A stretch of 64,000 nt of DNA from Hyphomonas sp. GTDB taxonomy: Bacteria; Pseudomonadota; Alphaproteobacteria; Caulobacterales; Hyphomonadaceae. Each line of letters starts with the position of its first letter. Position 1 is the stretch's first letter. The notes under the pieces were generated by a model that saw only the letters and a program-made list of their open reading frames with translations, did not search any database and was not told the DNA's origin. A program made the translations under genes and the position numbers. Positions 1 through 8,709 of the stretch are shown piece after piece. The stretch covers positions 18,255 through 82,254 of the forward strand of contig VMTE01000025.1 in assembly GCA_013791775.1 (NCBI GenBank), written 5' to 3'.

Positions 1-1217
1 TTGACGCCGATCACTTTCATCGCGCCGGATTCGATGGCGCGGATGCGGTCGATGTGCGCGCCGACGAGGCTTTCCTTCATGAAGCCGATGGCGTCCTTGG
101 CACCGCCGAGCGCGTCGATCTTCGCCAGCGTCAGGCGGGCCTTCTGTTTCAGTTCCTCGGTCTTGGCGTCGATGACATGGCTGCCATCGAAAATGTCCTC
201 GAACTCGAGGAGGTCGGTCTCGTAGGCGAGGATCTGCTGCAGGCGGAGCGACCATTGCTGGTCCCAGGGACGCGGCAGGCCCATGGCTTCGTTCCAGGCG
301 GGCAGCTGCAGCGCCCGGCAACGGGCCTTCTTGGACAATGTGACGGCAAGGGCTTCGATCAGGATGCGATAGACGTTGTTCTCCGGCTGCGGCTCCGTGA
401 GGCCGAGGGAGTTCACCTGCACGCCGTAGCGGAACAGCAGCGCCTTCGGATCGGTGACGCCGTAGCGCTCCCGGCCGATCTCTTCCCAGAGATCGACGAA
501 GGCGCGCATCTTGCAAAGTTCCGTTACAAAACGGACTCCCGCGTTCACGAAGAAGGAAATCCGGCCGAAGACGGTTTCAAAGTCTGATTCCGGAACTTGC
601 CCGCCAGCCTTGACCGTGTCGAGGACGGCGATGGCGGTCGCGAGGGCGTAGGCCAGTTCCTGTTCCGGCGTCGCCCCGGCTTCCTGAAGGTGGTAGGAGC
701 AGACGTTCACCGGGTTCCATTTCGGAACTTCCAGATAGCACCAGCTGACCATGTCGCCGATCAGGCGCAGGGAGGGCTCCGGCGGGAAGACGTAGGTGCC
801 GCGCGACAGGTATTCCTTGACGATGTCGTTCTGCGTCGTGCCGCGCAGCTTCTTGCGGCTTTCGCCGCGTTCGTCGGCAAGGGCAACGTACAGCGCCAGC
901 ATCCAGGCGGCCGGCGCGTTGATCGTCATCGAGGTGTTCATCTGTTCCAGCGGCAGCTGGTCGAACAACAGGCGCATGTCGCCGAGGTGTTTGACCGGCA
1001 CGCCGACCTTGCCGACTTCGCCTTTGGCGAGGATGTGGTCGGCGTCATAGGCGGTCTGGGTGGGCAGGTCGAAAGCGATGGAGAGGCCCGTCTGGCCTTT
1101 GGAGAGGTTCAGACGGTACAGTTCGTTCGACTTCTGCGCGGTCGAGTGCCCGGCATAGGTGCGGAAGATCCACGGCTCTTCGGCGGCGTGCTGGTAGTTT
1201 GCTTCGGGCTTGCTCAT
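1..1217 (-). CDS. ecm: (2R)-ethylmalonyl-CoA mutase, N-terminal part (runs off the window)
   Basis: B12-dependent mutase converting (2R)-ethylmalonyl-CoA to methylsuccinyl-CoA in the ethylmalonyl-CoA pathway of acetyl-CoA assimilation. About 405 residues from the start are visible. The product begins MSKPEANYQHAAEEPWIFRT and carries the family segments RTYAGHSTA, GQTGLSIAFDLPTQT, MNTSMTINAPAAW, GTTQNDIVKEYLSRGTYVFP and NVCSYHLQEAGATPEQE, which form the TIM-barrel substrate domain of the MeaA/Ecm group. The B12-binding C-terminus lies beyond position 1. It sits 2 kb from ccr, the preceding pathway enzyme. Plain methylmalonyl-CoA mutase is the alternative; the proximity of ccr and the single-chain MeaA-like sequence favour Ecm. 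Confidence 0.85.
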   Translation of the reverse strand, partial: MSKPEANYQHAAEEPWIFRTYAGHSTAQKSNELYRLNLSKGQTGLSIAFDLPTQTAYDADHILAKGEVGKVGVPVKHLGDMRLLFDQLPLEQMNTSMTINAPAAWMLALYVALADERGESRKKLRGTTQNDIVKEYLSRGTYVFPPEPSLRLIGDMVSWCYLEVPKWNPVNVCSYHLQEAGATPEQELAYALATAIAVLDTVKAGGQVPESDFETVFGRISFFVNAGVRFVTELCKMRAFVDLWEEIGRERYGVTDPKALLFRYGVQVNSLGLTEPQPENNVYRILIEALAVTLSKKARCRALQLPAWNEAMGLPRPWDQQWSLRLQQILAYETDLLEFEDIFDGSHVIDAKTEELKQKARLTLAKIDALGGAKDAIGFMKESLVGAHIDRIRAIESGAMKVIGV

Positions 1218-1378
1218 GCGGCTCTGCCTCCCCTTTGTTGCGGCGCAACATGGCGGACCATCGCACGGCTTGCAAGCGACTTGCCGCCGCGCCCCTTCGA
1301 CACGCTGGCAAAGCCGGGCCGGCATCCCCATCTCGCCCCTCTGGCCCATCCGGCGCCAGACCGACGGGAGCCTGCCCC

Positions 1379-1879
1379 ATGAACCGCCCCGGCCTGCAGA
1401 CCGTGCTCAACCTGCGTCTCGTTTCACTGTTCGCTTTTCCCTTCGGCGCGGCGCTGCTGGCCATTTACCAGCGCAGTCCCCTTGCCCTGGCGGGTCTCGC
1501 GGCCCTGATGCTGGCGGTCAGCTTGATCGAACGCCGCCGGTTGGCGGTGGCGCAAGTGAGCGGCGCTTCGCTGTTTATGGGCTTTGCCTTCCGGCTGGGC
1601 CTGCTGATCGGCGTGTTCGTCCTGTTCACCGGCGTGCTGACCTTGTTTCGCGACACCGCGCTGGCCCGGGAAATCGCCCTGCCTGACCTGTTGATCCTCG
1701 GCGGCACGGCAGGTCTTGCACTCGGCGCCAACGAGGTCAGCGCGCGGATCGCCGGCCGGCAGATCGCAGAGGTCCGCTCCGGACTGGAAGCGGCCCTGCG
1801 CGCACAGCAGGGCGGAGCGGCAGTACCCGGCGACGGGGAAATCATCGAAGGCGAGATCATCGACCGCGATCTGCCGTGA
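1379..1879 (+). CDS. Hypothetical integral membrane protein
   Basis: 166 residues with about four hydrophobic segments (roughly residues 12-30, 34-50, 60-85 and 98-117) and an acidic soluble tail ending in EIIEGEIIDRDLP. No family is recognised. The frame is open upstream to about 1199, but that stretch overlaps the divergent ecm start region and reads as low-quality arginine-rich sequence, so the ATG at 1379 is taken as the start. It precedes the PQ-loop gene by 55 bp on the same strand and may be co-transcribed with it. Function unknown. Confidence 0.6.
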   Translation: MNRPGLQTVLNLRLVSLFAFPFGAALLAIYQRSPLALAGLAALMLAVSLIERRRLAVAQVSGASLFMGFAFRLGLLIGVFVLFTGVLTLFRDTALAREIALPDLLILGGTAGLALGANEVSARIAGRQIAEVRSGLEAALRAQQGGAAVPGDGEIIEGEIIDRDLP

Positions 1880-1934
1880 CGCGGGCGCCAAAGCGCCCTA
1901 TGGCTGCCGGCCGGACGCGGCAGGAGCGCATTTC

Positions 1935-2243
1935 TTGACAGACATTTTCGGCTTCGTGGGCGCTTTCCTGACCACGCTTTCCTTCGTGCCGCAGGCCTGG
2001 CTGGTGCTGCGCACCGGCAAGACCGAAGGCATCTCCCTCGCCATGTACGCGCTGTTCACCGTGGGCGTGGCGGCCTGGCTGGTTTACGGCATCCTCCAGG
2101 GCGCCCTGCCGATCATCCTCGCCAACGCGATCACACTGTCGCTGGCATCCCTGATCCTGACGATGAAAACGCGGGCTGTGATTCAGGCCCGTTCCAGCGT
2201 CCAGGGCGCGGCGGTGGCGACGTCGGCGCCCATGGCTTCGTAG
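1935..2243 (+). CDS. SemiSWEET-type PQ-loop transporter
   Basis: 102-residue protein with three predicted membrane helices and the PQ motif in GFVGAFLTTLSFVPQAWLV, typical of bacterial SemiSWEET sugar transporters that work as dimers in the inner membrane. The start is a TTG at 1935 with AGGAG at 1922-1926, eight bases upstream; the in-frame ATG at 1716 would add a non-membrane, arginine-rich extension inside the previous gene. Its last 20 codons overlap the convergent aminotransferase gene by 61 bp, so the hydrophilic C-terminal tail is encoded on the opposite strand of that gene. The substrate cannot be told from sequence. Confidence 0.8.
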   Translation: MTDIFGFVGAFLTTLSFVPQAWLVLRTGKTEGISLAMYALFTVGVAAWLVYGILQGALPIILANAITLSLASLILTMKTRAVIQARSSVQGAAVATSAPMAS

Positions 2244-3073
2244 TAAAGGCGCTGCAGCGTGCGGGTGACCGGGCCCGGCAGGCCTTGGCCGACCGGCCGG
2301 CCGTCGACGTGCGTGACGGGAGCGATCATGGCGCCCGCCGAGGTCGTGAAGACTTCAGCGGCGCCCGCCACTTCGTCCGGTGTGAAGGCGCGCTCGGTGA
2401 TGGTGAAGGCTCCCTTCCCGCGCAGGGCCATGACGCCCACCCGCGTGATGCCGGGGAGGATCGCCGGCGAAAGGTCGCGCGTGATGATCTCGCCCGCCGG
2501 CGTGACGATCCAGGCATTGGCGGAGGCCGCCTCGGTGACGAAACCATCCTCGACCATCAGGGCCGTGTCGGCGCCTTGCGCCTTTGCCGTGCGGTAGGCG
2601 AGCGCCTGCGAGAGCAGCTGCGTGGTTTTCATGTCGCGCCGCTTCCAGCGCGTGTCATTGATGAACACGGCCTTGATCCCGTCCCGGGCGGCGGCGCCGA
2701 TCAGGGGCCGGGCGTCGGCATAAGCGAAGACGGTGGGCGTGAACGTGTCGGGCCCGGCGAAATCGCGGGCGTCATAGGCGCCGCCGGTGACTTCGAGATA
2801 GACAAGACCCTCGGCGAGATCGTTGCGGACGATCAGTTCCCTATGCAGCGCCTCCCAGCCGGCCGGGTCGTGCGGATTGGGGATCGCGATGCCGTCCAGG
2901 GTGCGGGTCAGCCGGGCGATGTGACCCGCGAGATCCACGAAGCGGCCACCGTAAACGGCGGTCACCTCATAGGCCGCATGGGCGAACAGGAAACCGCGGT
3001 CCAGCGGGGATATCCGCGCCTCGGTGAGCGGCAGGAACGAACCGTTCAGGTGAACGACAGGGCAGACAGGCAT
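2183..3073 (-). CDS. Class IV (fold-type IV) PLP aminotransferase, D-amino-acid aminotransferase-like
   Basis: 296 residues from the second Met of the frame (MPVCPVVHLNG). The N-terminal motif ISPLDRGFLFAHAAYE, the PLP lysine in RRDMKTTQLL and the segment VTEAASANAW match D-alanine/D-amino-acid transaminases more than IlvE, whose equivalent segment usually differs. The likely reaction is D-amino acid plus 2-oxoglutarate to 2-oxo acid plus D-glutamate, in the cytosol. It stands alone on the minus strand between a convergent PQ-loop transporter and the divergent ccr gene. A second class IV aminotransferase lies at 27449-28378. Branched-chain or aminodeoxychorismate lyase activity cannot be excluded. 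Confidence 0.8.
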   Translation of the reverse strand: MPVCPVVHLNGSFLPLTEARISPLDRGFLFAHAAYEVTAVYGGRFVDLAGHIARLTRTLDGIAIPNPHDPAGWEALHRELIVRNDLAEGLVYLEVTGGAYDARDFAGPDTFTPTVFAYADARPLIGAAARDGIKAVFINDTRWKRRDMKTTQLLSQALAYRTAKAQGADTALMVEDGFVTEAASANAWIVTPAGEIITRDLSPAILPGITRVGVMALRGKGAFTITERAFTPDEVAGAAEVFTTSAGAMIAPVTHVDGRPVGQGLPGPVTRTLQRLYYEAMGADVATAAPWTLERA

Positions 3074-3226
3074 GCGGCGGGCCTCGGGCAAACGGGCGGG
3101 GTTTGTGCGCCGCAACATTTTTCTTGCGCTGCGGCATTACACTTGCCAGTGTGCCCGCGCCAAAGAGGGCTGTGAAGTCACCGTCAGTGTGTCACTCAGT
3201 CATAAACAACATAACGGAGGACGGTG

Positions 3227-4498
3227 ATGGCCACCACAACAACCGGGCGGGCAACGAAAGACATCTACGAGCTGGGCGAGATTCCGCCCGAGTTCCACGT
3301 TCCCAAGCTGATGCACGCCTGGGCGATCCGGCGCGAACGGCACGGGCGCCCGATGACCGCCATGCAGGTCGAGCAGGTGCCGGTGCCGGAGATCGATTCC
3401 GACGAAGTGCTGGTCCTCGTGATGGCAGCTGGCGTCAACTATAATGGCATCTGGGCCGCGCTCGGCGAGCCGATCTCTCCCTTCGACGTGCACAAGCAAC
3501 CCTTCCACGTGGCGGGCTCCGATGCGGCAGGCATCGTCTGGGCCGTCGGCAAGCGCGTCACCCGCGTGAAGCCGGGCGATGAAGTGGTGATCCACTGCAA
3601 CCAGGATGACGGCGACGACGAGGAGTGCAATGGCGGCGACCCGATGTTCTCGCCGAGCCAGCGCATCTGGGGCTATGAGACGCCGGACGGCGCCTTCGCG
3701 CAGTTCTGCCGCGTGCAGGCCCGCCAGTGCATGCCCCGCCCGAAACACCTGACCTGGGAAGAGAGCGCCTGCTACACGCTGACGCTGGCGACCGCCTACC
3801 GCATGCTGTTCGGCCACCGCCCGCATATCGTGAAGCCTGCTGACAACGTGCTCGTCTGGGGCGCCTCGGGCGGTCTCGGCAGCTTCGCGGTGCAGCTCTG
3901 TGCGGTGACCGGCGCGAACGCGATCGGCGTCGTGTCGTCCGATGACAAGCGCGACTATGTCGTGAGCCTGGGCGCCAAGGGCGTGATCAACCGCAATGAC
4001 TTCAACTGCTGGGGCCAGCTGCCGAAAGTGAACGGCCCGGAGTTCAATGACTACATGAAAGAGAGCCGCAAGTTCGGCAAGGCGATCTGGGACATCACCG
4101 GCAAGAAGGACGTCGATATCGTCTTCGAACATCCGGGCGAAGCCACCTTCCCCGTTTCGGTCTTCGTGGTGAAACGCGGCGGCATGGTGGTGATCTGCGC
4201 GGGAACCTCGGGCTTCAATCTGACCATGGACGCACGGTTCCTGTGGATGCGCCAGAAGCGCGTGCAGGGCTCGCACTTCGCGAACCTGAAGCAAGCCTCA
4301 GAAGCCAACCAGCTGGTGATCAACCGCCGGATCGACCCCGGCATGTCGGAAGTCTTCACCTGGGCGGACATTCCGCTGGCCCACGAGAAGATGCTCGACA
4401 ACAAGCACCTGCCCGGCAACATGGCGGTGCTCGTGACGGCGCCGAAGCCTGGCCTGCGGACCGTCGAGGACGTTCTGGCGGTGAACGGGCAGGGCTGA
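3227..4498 (+). CDS. ccr: Crotonyl-CoA carboxylase/reductase
   Basis: 423-residue medium-chain reductase that carboxylates and reduces crotonyl-CoA to (2S)-ethylmalonyl-CoA with CO2 and NADPH, the signature enzyme of the ethylmalonyl-CoA pathway. Family marks include FHVPKLMHAWAIRRERHG near the N-terminus, VAGSDAAGIVWAVGK, the NADPH-binding VWGASGGLGSFAVQL, and the C-terminal FANLKQASEANQLV. GGAGG at 3216-3220 fits the ATG at 3227 (six bases); a GTG one codon earlier is too close to it. With ecm at the window start this gives two consecutive-pathway enzymes within 4.5 kb, separated by unrelated genes. Length is normal for Ccr. Confidence 0.95.
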   Translation: MATTTTGRATKDIYELGEIPPEFHVPKLMHAWAIRRERHGRPMTAMQVEQVPVPEIDSDEVLVLVMAAGVNYNGIWAALGEPISPFDVHKQPFHVAGSDAAGIVWAVGKRVTRVKPGDEVVIHCNQDDGDDEECNGGDPMFSPSQRIWGYETPDGAFAQFCRVQARQCMPRPKHLTWEESACYTLTLATAYRMLFGHRPHIVKPADNVLVWGASGGLGSFAVQLCAVTGANAIGVVSSDDKRDYVVSLGAKGVINRNDFNCWGQLPKVNGPEFNDYMKESRKFGKAIWDITGKKDVDIVFEHPGEATFPVSVFVVKRGGMVVICAGTSGFNLTMDARFLWMRQKRVQGSHFANLKQASEANQLVINRRIDPGMSEVFTWADIPLAHEKMLDNKHLPGNMAVLVTAPKPGLRTVEDVLAVNGQG

Positions 4499-4507
4499 GG
4501 CTCTGCC

Positions 4508-4873
4508 GTGAAACCGCCGTTCGACCGCGCCAAGTCCGAGAAGTTTGCCCGTGCTTGGCTGTCGGCCTGGAACGACCGGGACATCGACCGGATCCTGTCT
4601 CACTATTCCGACGCCGTGGTGTTCCACTCGCCGCGCATCGCGCTGGTGATGGGCACGGACGCGGCCAGCATTTCCGGCAAGCCGGCGCTGCGCGACTACT
4701 GGACGAAGGCGCTGGCGCGGTCGCCGGAATTGTTCTTCGAGCTTGAGAATGTCCTGACGAGCTCGGACGCGATCACCCTTCTGTACACAAACCACCGGGA
4801 AGAGCTGGTGGCCGAGACCTTCGTGTTCGACGGGGACGGCGAAGTGAGCGAGTCAGTCGCCGCCTATCGCTGA
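4508..4873 (+). CDS. SnoaL/NTF2-like small protein
   Basis: 121 residues starting at GTG, 9 bp after ccr and probably co-transcribed. The pattern FARAWLSAWNDRDIDRILSH, then a mid segment with SGKPALRDYWTKAL, then an alternating hydrophobic strand region, is typical of the SnoaL-like polyketide cyclase/NTF2 fold used by many small lyases, isomerases and orphan proteins. No catalytic residue set identifies a reaction. The 3' end overlaps the convergent DMT transporter gene by 10 bp. Confidence 0.7.
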   Translation: MKPPFDRAKSEKFARAWLSAWNDRDIDRILSHYSDAVVFHSPRIALVMGTDAASISGKPALRDYWTKALARSPELFFELENVLTSSDAITLLYTNHREELVAETFVFDGDGEVSESVAAYR

Positions 4874-5811
4874 GCGGCGCTGCGTCCGCGTCCGCCGGTG
4901 CGGGCAAGCCAGACGCCGCCGAGGATGAGGATGAAGGCGAAGACCGCATTCCAGCTTTGTGTTTCGTGGAAGAAGACCCAGCCGAAGGCCGCGCTGATGA
5001 CCGGGATGGCATAGCCGCTGAGCGAAACGAATGTGGCGCCGGCGCGCGCGATCAGGGTCATGTAGAGGATCTGGCCGATCCCGGACGAGCCGATCCCAAG
5101 ACCGAGCACGCCGAGCCAGTTGACCCAGCTGGCATCCACCGCCGCCGCGTCGATCGTGAACACAAGCGGGATCGACGTCAGCGCCGAGACCGTGGCGTAG
5201 CTGGCGGCGAAGACAATCGCCTCCATTGGCGGTGCGCCGCGCGCAATCAGCGTGCTGAGGGCGTAGGACAGGGTTGCGATCAGCAGGAAGACCTGTGCGA
5301 TCACATCGGCGGAGGCCAGACCCTGGGCGGCGTCCGGGCCAAACAGCACACCAACCCCGACAAAGCCGAGGACGACGCCGATTCCGGTGCGGGCCGTCAT
5401 CCGCTCCCCGGCGAACAGCAGGTGGGCCCCGATGGCCACAAAGACGGGCGAGGCCGCCGTGTAGAGCGCCGCGAGGCTGGAACTGACGGTCTGCTGCGCC
5501 GTGGTGATGAAGAAGAACGGGATCACCGAGCCGACAATGCCCATGCCGGCAATGGTCAGCCAGCGGCGCCGGTCGCTCCAGGGTGGCAGGTGCTTGCGGC
5601 TGGCCAGCAGCAAGGTCCAGAGGAACACCGCGCCGATGCAGAGCCGGCCCGGCAGCACCCATTGGGGCGGAAGGCCCGTGTCCAGCCCCTTGCCGACCGC
5701 CAGGCGCGTCAGCGGATAGGCCCCGGCCCAGATGACCGAGAGACCGGCGAACAGCAACCAATCCAGCATCGGGCGGCCGGCCTCCCTCCCCTGTGCCTGC
5801 GCGCTGTCCAT
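4864..5811 (-). CDS. EamA/DMT-superfamily transporter
   Basis: 315-residue inner-membrane protein with about ten hydrophobic helices arranged as two EamA repeats (about 17-150 and 165-300). Typical segments are GLSVIWAGAYPLTRLAVG in helix 1 and LYTAASPVFVAIGAHLLFAGERMTA at the end of repeat one. The start at 5811 has AGAGG six bases upstream; a second Met at 5769 would trim a 14-residue polar leader. Family members export amino acids, nucleobases and other small metabolites; the substrate is unknown here. Confidence 0.85.
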   Translation of the reverse strand: MDSAQAQGREAGRPMLDWLLFAGLSVIWAGAYPLTRLAVGKGLDTGLPPQWVLPGRLCIGAVFLWTLLLASRKHLPPWSDRRRWLTIAGMGIVGSVIPFFFITTAQQTVSSSLAALYTAASPVFVAIGAHLLFAGERMTARTGIGVVLGFVGVGVLFGPDAAQGLASADVIAQVFLLIATLSYALSTLIARGAPPMEAIVFAASYATVSALTSIPLVFTIDAAAVDASWVNWLGVLGLGIGSSGIGQILYMTLIARAGATFVSLSGYAIPVISAAFGWVFFHETQSWNAVFAFILILGGVWLARTGGRGRSAAQR

Positions 5812-6130
5812 TGTCTGCCTCTCATCGTTCCTCGCACCGGATCAAAGGGCTGACGGCCTGAATCAGAACGGTGATCCGGCCGTCATGTTGGTCGCGGCAT
5901 GTTCCCGAAAACCGGGACCCCTTTTCGACCCGCCGCTCTAGGCGCCCGCGTCAGACGTGTCCAGCCGCGCCGGTTGCATGGAACTTGCAGGCCCGGGAAG
6001 GGCGCGAAACGTCCTTCCCGAGCGTCAAGTTCGCGGCGCGGTGCCACACGGATTTCGGGTGGACGCGGGGGGCCAGCGCCAGTAAATGGCAGCAAAACCG
6101 CGAGAAATCTCGCCTGACAGGAGAAAACTG
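5812..6130. other. Intergenic region between divergent DMT transporter and gap
   Basis: No credible gene. It must hold both divergent promoters. A short palindrome with arms CGAAAA (5906-5911) and TTTTCG (5922-5927) lies in a stretch resembling palindromic intergenic units seen in many alphaproteobacteria. AGGAGA at about 6118-6123 is the ribosome-binding site of gap. Confidence 0.5.
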
Positions 6131-7141
6131 ATGGCCGTTCGTGTTGCAATCAATGGTTTTGGCCGGATCGGCCGCCTCGTCCTGCGCTCGATCATCGAAC
6201 ATGGCCGCACCGACATCGAAGTGGTTGCCATCAATGATCTCGGCCCGGTCGAAACAAATGCCCATCTCCTGCGCTTCGATTCGGTACACGGCCGCTTCCC
6301 GGCCGATGTGAAGGTTGACGGAGACAAGATCGTCATCAACGGCAAGCCGATCCTCGTGACCGCGATCCGCGATCCGAAGGACCTGCCGCACCGCGAGCTC
6401 GACGTCGATATCGCGATGGAATGCACCGGCATCTTCACCTCGAAGGACAAGGCCTCAGCCCACCTCGCCGCCGGCGCCAAGCGCGTGCTGGTTTCCGCCC
6501 CGGCGGACGGCGCCGACCTGACGGTCGTTTACGGCGTCAACCATGACAAGCTGAAGAAGGAACACCTCGTCGTCTCGAATGCCTCGTGCACCACGAACTG
6601 CCTCGCACCGGTCGCGCAGGTTCTGCACGCCGCGGTCGGCATCGAGAAGGGTATGATGACGACGATCCATTCGTACACGAATGACCAGCCTTCGCTCGAC
6701 CAGATGCACAAGGACCTCTACCGGGCCCGCGCCGCGTCGCTGTCAATGATCCCGACTTCGACCGGCGCTGCCAAGGCGGTCGGCCTCGTCCTGCCGGAAC
6801 TGAAGGGCAAGCTCGACGGCATCTCGGTGCGCGTGCCGACGCCGAACGTTTCGGTCGTTGACCTGAAGTTCATCGCCAAGAAAAGCACCACGGCCCAAGA
6901 CGTGAACGCAGCCATCATCGCAGCCGCCAGCAACGGCCCGCTGAAGGGCATTCTTGGCGTCACCGACCAGCCGAACGTGTCCTCGGACTTCATCCACGAC
7001 GACCGCTCGTCGATTTTCCACCTCGACCAGACGAAAGTGATGGACGGCAACTTCGTGTCGATCATGACCTGGTATGACAACGAGTGGGGCTTCTCGACCC
7101 GCATGGCCGACACGGCCGTCGCGCTGGCGAAACTGATCTAG
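6131..7141 (+). CDS. gap: Type I glyceraldehyde-3-phosphate dehydrogenase
   Basis: 336 residues, normal length. It oxidises glyceraldehyde 3-phosphate to 1,3-bisphosphoglycerate with NAD. The Rossmann motif [10 protein letters not shown] is at residues 8-17, the catalytic cysteine is C153 in [12 protein letters not shown], and the C-terminal [12 protein letters not shown] closes the active site. The start ATG at 6131 follows AGGAGAAAACTG. It is first in a gap-pgk-aldolase series on the plus strand, separated from pgk by an inverted repeat. Confidence 0.97.
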   Translation: MAVRVAINGFGRIGRLVLRSIIEHGRTDIEVVAINDLGPVETNAHLLRFDSVHGRFPADVKVDGDKIVINGKPILVTAIRDPKDLPHRELDVDIAMECTGIFTSKDKASAHLAAGAKRVLVSAPADGADLTVVYGVNHDKLKKEHLVVSNASCTTNCLAPVAQVLHAAVGIEKGMMTTIHSYTNDQPSLDQMHKDLYRARAASLSMIPTSTGAAKAVGLVLPELKGKLDGISVRVPTPNVSVVDLKFIAKKSTTAQDVNAAIIAAASNGPLKGILGVTDQPNVSSDFIHDDRSSIFHLDQTKVMDGNFVSIMTWYDNEWGFSTRMADTAVALAKLI

Positions 7142-7152
7142 CCCACATTTTC

Positions 7153-7232
7153 CCGCTCACCCCCGCGAAGGCGGGGGGCTGCGGCGGCTTCTTGAAACGT
7201 CACGAGGCCCCTGCCTTCGCGGGGGTGAGCGG
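7153..7232. repeat. 20-bp perfect inverted repeat between gap and pgk
   Basis: Arms at 7153-7172 and 7213-7232 are exact reverse complements (CCGCTCACCCCCGCGAAGGC). Each arm itself holds a small GCGAAGGC-centred palindrome. The form is that of the CCCCGCGAAGGCGGGG-type intergenic palindromes common in alphaproteobacteria. The right arm ends in the GG of the pgk Shine-Dalgarno GGAG (7231-7234), so a full hairpin in the gap-pgk transcript would cover the pgk ribosome-binding site. Confidence 0.85.
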
Positions 7233-7240
7233 AGATTACA

Positions 7241-8437
7241 ATGACCTCCTTCAAACGCATTTCCGACGCGGGCAATCTTACCGGCAAGGTCGCGCTCGTC
7301 CGAGTGGACTTCAACGTGCCGATGGAGAATGGTCTGGTTACGGACGATACGCGCCTGCGCGCCGCCGTCGATACCGTCCAGAGTCTGCGAACGGCGGGCG
7401 CCAAGGTCGCTCTGCTCGCCCATTTCGGTCGCCCCAAGGGTGAGCGCGTGGCGGAGATGAGCCTCGCCCCGGTCGCCGGCGCCTTCGCCAAGGTGCTCGG
7501 CGCGAATGTCAGCTTCGTGGCCGACTGCAAGGGCGAGCACGTCAGGAAGGCGATCGCCGACCTGGCGCCAGCCGGCGTGATCCTGCTGGAGAATACCCGC
7601 TTCCACAAAGGCGAGGAAAAGGGCGATCCTGAACTTGCGAAGGAGATCGCCGCGCTCGGTGATCTTTTCGTCAATGATGCGTTCTCCGCTGCCCACCGCC
7701 GCCATGTGACGACCGCCGTGCTGGCCGACTTCCTGCCCGCTTATGCCGGCATCAACATGGAAGAAGAACTCGTCGCCCTGGACAAGGCGCTCGGCAATCC
7801 GGAGCGCCCGGTGCTGGCGATTGTCGGCGGCGCGAAAGTGTCCTCGAAGATCGACCTGTTGAAAAACCTGGTGACCAAGGTGGACATGCTGGCCATCGGC
7901 GGCGGCATGGCGAACACCTTCCTGGCGGCACAGGGCGTCAATGTCGGCAAGTCGCTCTGCGAGCATGACCTGGCCGACACGGTGCGGGAAATCGAAGCGG
8001 CGGCGAAAGCGGCGGGCTGCGAGATCCTGCTGCCGCGCGATGTCGTGGTGGCGAAGGAATTCAAGGCAAACGCCGACAACCGCGTCTGCGCGCTCGGGGA
8101 TGTGGCGGCGGACGAAATGATCCTGGACGCCGGCGCGCTGAGCATCGCGCACCTCGCCGAAGCCCTCGGTCGCGCCAAGACGGTGATCTGGAACGGACCC
8201 CTGGGCGCGTTTGAACTGACGCCGTTCGACACGGCGACGGTGAAAGTGGCCGAAGAAGCGGCGCGCCTCGCCAAAGCCGGCAAGCTCGTCGCGGTCGCCG
8301 GCGGCGGCGACACCGTTGCCGCGCTGAACCATGCCGGCGTAGCCGGGGACTTCACCTTCATCTCGACCGCCGGCGGCGCGTTTCTCGAGTGGATGGAAGG
8401 CAAGGAACTGCCGGGCGTCGAGGCCCTGAAGGCCTGA
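7241..8437 (+). CDS. pgk: Phosphoglycerate kinase
   Basis: 398 residues. It transfers phosphate from 1,3-bisphosphoglycerate to ADP in glycolysis, or the reverse in gluconeogenesis. Family motifs are VRVDFNVPM near residues 20-28, [21 protein letters not shown], and the nucleotide-binding GGAKVSSKI and [12 protein letters not shown]. The start ATG is seven bases after GGAG at 7231-7234. It lies 99 bp downstream of gap in the same direction and upstream of the aldolase gene. Confidence 0.97.
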   Translation: MTSFKRISDAGNLTGKVALVRVDFNVPMENGLVTDDTRLRAAVDTVQSLRTAGAKVALLAHFGRPKGERVAEMSLAPVAGAFAKVLGANVSFVADCKGEHVRKAIADLAPAGVILLENTRFHKGEEKGDPELAKEIAALGDLFVNDAFSAAHRRHVTTAVLADFLPAYAGINMEEELVALDKALGNPERPVLAIVGGAKVSSKIDLLKNLVTKVDMLAIGGGMANTFLAAQGVNVGKSLCEHDLADTVREIEAAAKAAGCEILLPRDVVVAKEFKANADNRVCALGDVAADEMILDAGALSIAHLAEALGRAKTVIWNGPLGAFELTPFDTATVKVAEEAARLAKAGKLVAVAGGGDTVAALNHAGVAGDFTFISTAGGAFLEWMEGKELPGVEALKA

Positions 8438-8709
8438 ACACCCCGCGCCTTGACCGCCCCGATTCCGGCGCTTGGCCCGGACACCAAAATCACTTGCAGC
8501 ATGGCAACGTTGTCTGCCTTTCCCGGCATGACAGTTGAATATAGGGCAGACAGAAAGGTCTCCCGCCGGGCACCCTGGCCGTTCAGGCTGAGGAATGCGC
8601 CGGCCCAGGCAGAGCTGTCCCAAAGCGTGACAGCCTGCAGCCAGGAAGGGCGGCCAGCGTGAAACAATTCGGGCGGGATATCGTCCGGGGACAAATGGAA
8701 GGTTCAAAC

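Noticed and set aside
54-1382. Long plus-strand frames over the first 1.4 kb
   Set aside because: They are antisense to the mutase gene, which has clear family motifs; the plus-strand translations are charged low-quality sequence.
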